A stretch of DNA of 5,221 bases from Actinomycetes bacterium. GTDB taxonomy: Bacteria; Planctomycetota; Phycisphaerae; JAACET01. The stretch lies in the NCBI GenBank assembly GCA_030631725.1, contig DAOVKO010000155.1, positions 1-5,221 on the forward strand, written 5' to 3'. The position numbers and the translations under genes are program-made. Positions within the stretch are counted from its first letter, which is position 1, and each line of letters opens with the position of its first letter. Shown one piece after another: positions 5,179 through 5,221 of the stretch. The notes beneath the pieces are model-generated. The model did not search any database. It saw nothing but the letters and a program-made list of their open reading frames with translations, and was not told where the DNA came from.

Positions 5179-5221
5179 ATGCCTTGGCAACAGACCTGTG
5201 TTATGCAAGCTATGGTGATCG
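5179..5221 (+). CDS. Start of a probable IS481-family transposase (3' end outside window)
   Basis: Fourteen codons are visible: MPWQQTCVMQAMVI. An N-terminus of the form MPW(K/Q)xTxVM is typical of IS481-family DDE transposases, in which it leads into a helix-turn-helix region and then an rve integrase core. Neither of those is in the window. The start is supported by GGAGG at 5167-5171 with a 7-base spacer. The gene would read in the same direction as the DUF4340 gene. The family call rests on a very short match and on the IS-like DNA upstream. Confidence 0.55.
   Translation, partial: MPWQQTCVMQAMVI

Larger units (their letters stand above)
5089..5221 (+). mobile_element. Left end of a probable IS481-family insertion sequence (runs off window)
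   Basis: Just downstream of the DUF4340 stop there is a pair of direct repeats (5103-5113 and 5128-5138), a strong hairpin and the start of a transposase-like frame. Short copies of a GGTAACAG-like motif in the first 100 bases recall the ends of IS481-type elements as I remember them. The outermost base and the target duplication cannot be set without the other end. Confidence 0.5.

Noticed and set aside
1..5221. CRISPR array, toxin-antitoxin pair, retron or other defence system
   Set aside because: No regularly spaced repeats, no small paired genes and no reverse transcriptase or nuclease motifs were found. The only repeats are the short ones listed.

Overview
The window looks like chromosomal DNA of a Planctomycetota bacterium, perhaps near Phycisphaerae/Sedimentisphaerales. 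This is an inference from remembered family style: the integrase tail, a large DUF4340 repeat protein and a tRNA without an encoded CCA. No database search was possible. The window joins the end of an integrated mobile element, a tRNA-Arg gene, one large envelope-protein gene and the start of an insertion sequence.

Bases 1-2131 are the distal end of a tRNA-targeting integrative element. It begins with the last 38 codons of a gene whose tail resembles the C-terminus of toprim-type primases (1-117). Two bases later comes a P-loop ATPase with clear Walker A and Walker B motifs (120-1685), probably the element's replicative helicase/ATPase. Its reading frame runs straight into the C-terminal end of a tyrosine recombinase (about 1664-2131). 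That fragment keeps only the distal catalytic box with the His and the nucleophilic Tyr. The rest of the integrase is missing, so a deletion seems to have fused the two genes and left the element unable to move by itself. The integrase frame reads on into the antisense of a tRNA-Arg(UCG) gene (2034-2107, minus strand), whose 3' half is the likely attachment site.

Bases 2108-2291 are noncoding. They hold a short inverted repeat, a possible promoter and a good ribosome binding site. The gene at 2292-5084 encodes a 930-residue membrane-anchored protein made of six consecutive DUF4340-type units. In other genomes such proteins often sit beside Gld-type ABC-2 transporter genes, but none are in this window.

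Right after that gene, at about 5085-5221, an insertion sequence begins. It shows two 11-bp direct repeats, a hairpin that covers the ribosome binding site, and the first 14 codons of what looks like an IS481-family transposase. No CRISPR array, rRNA or known defence system is visible. The points of most interest are the ATPase-integrase deletion fusion, the integrase tail encoded through the tRNA, the six-unit DUF4340 protein, and the start-site hairpin of the insertion sequence.
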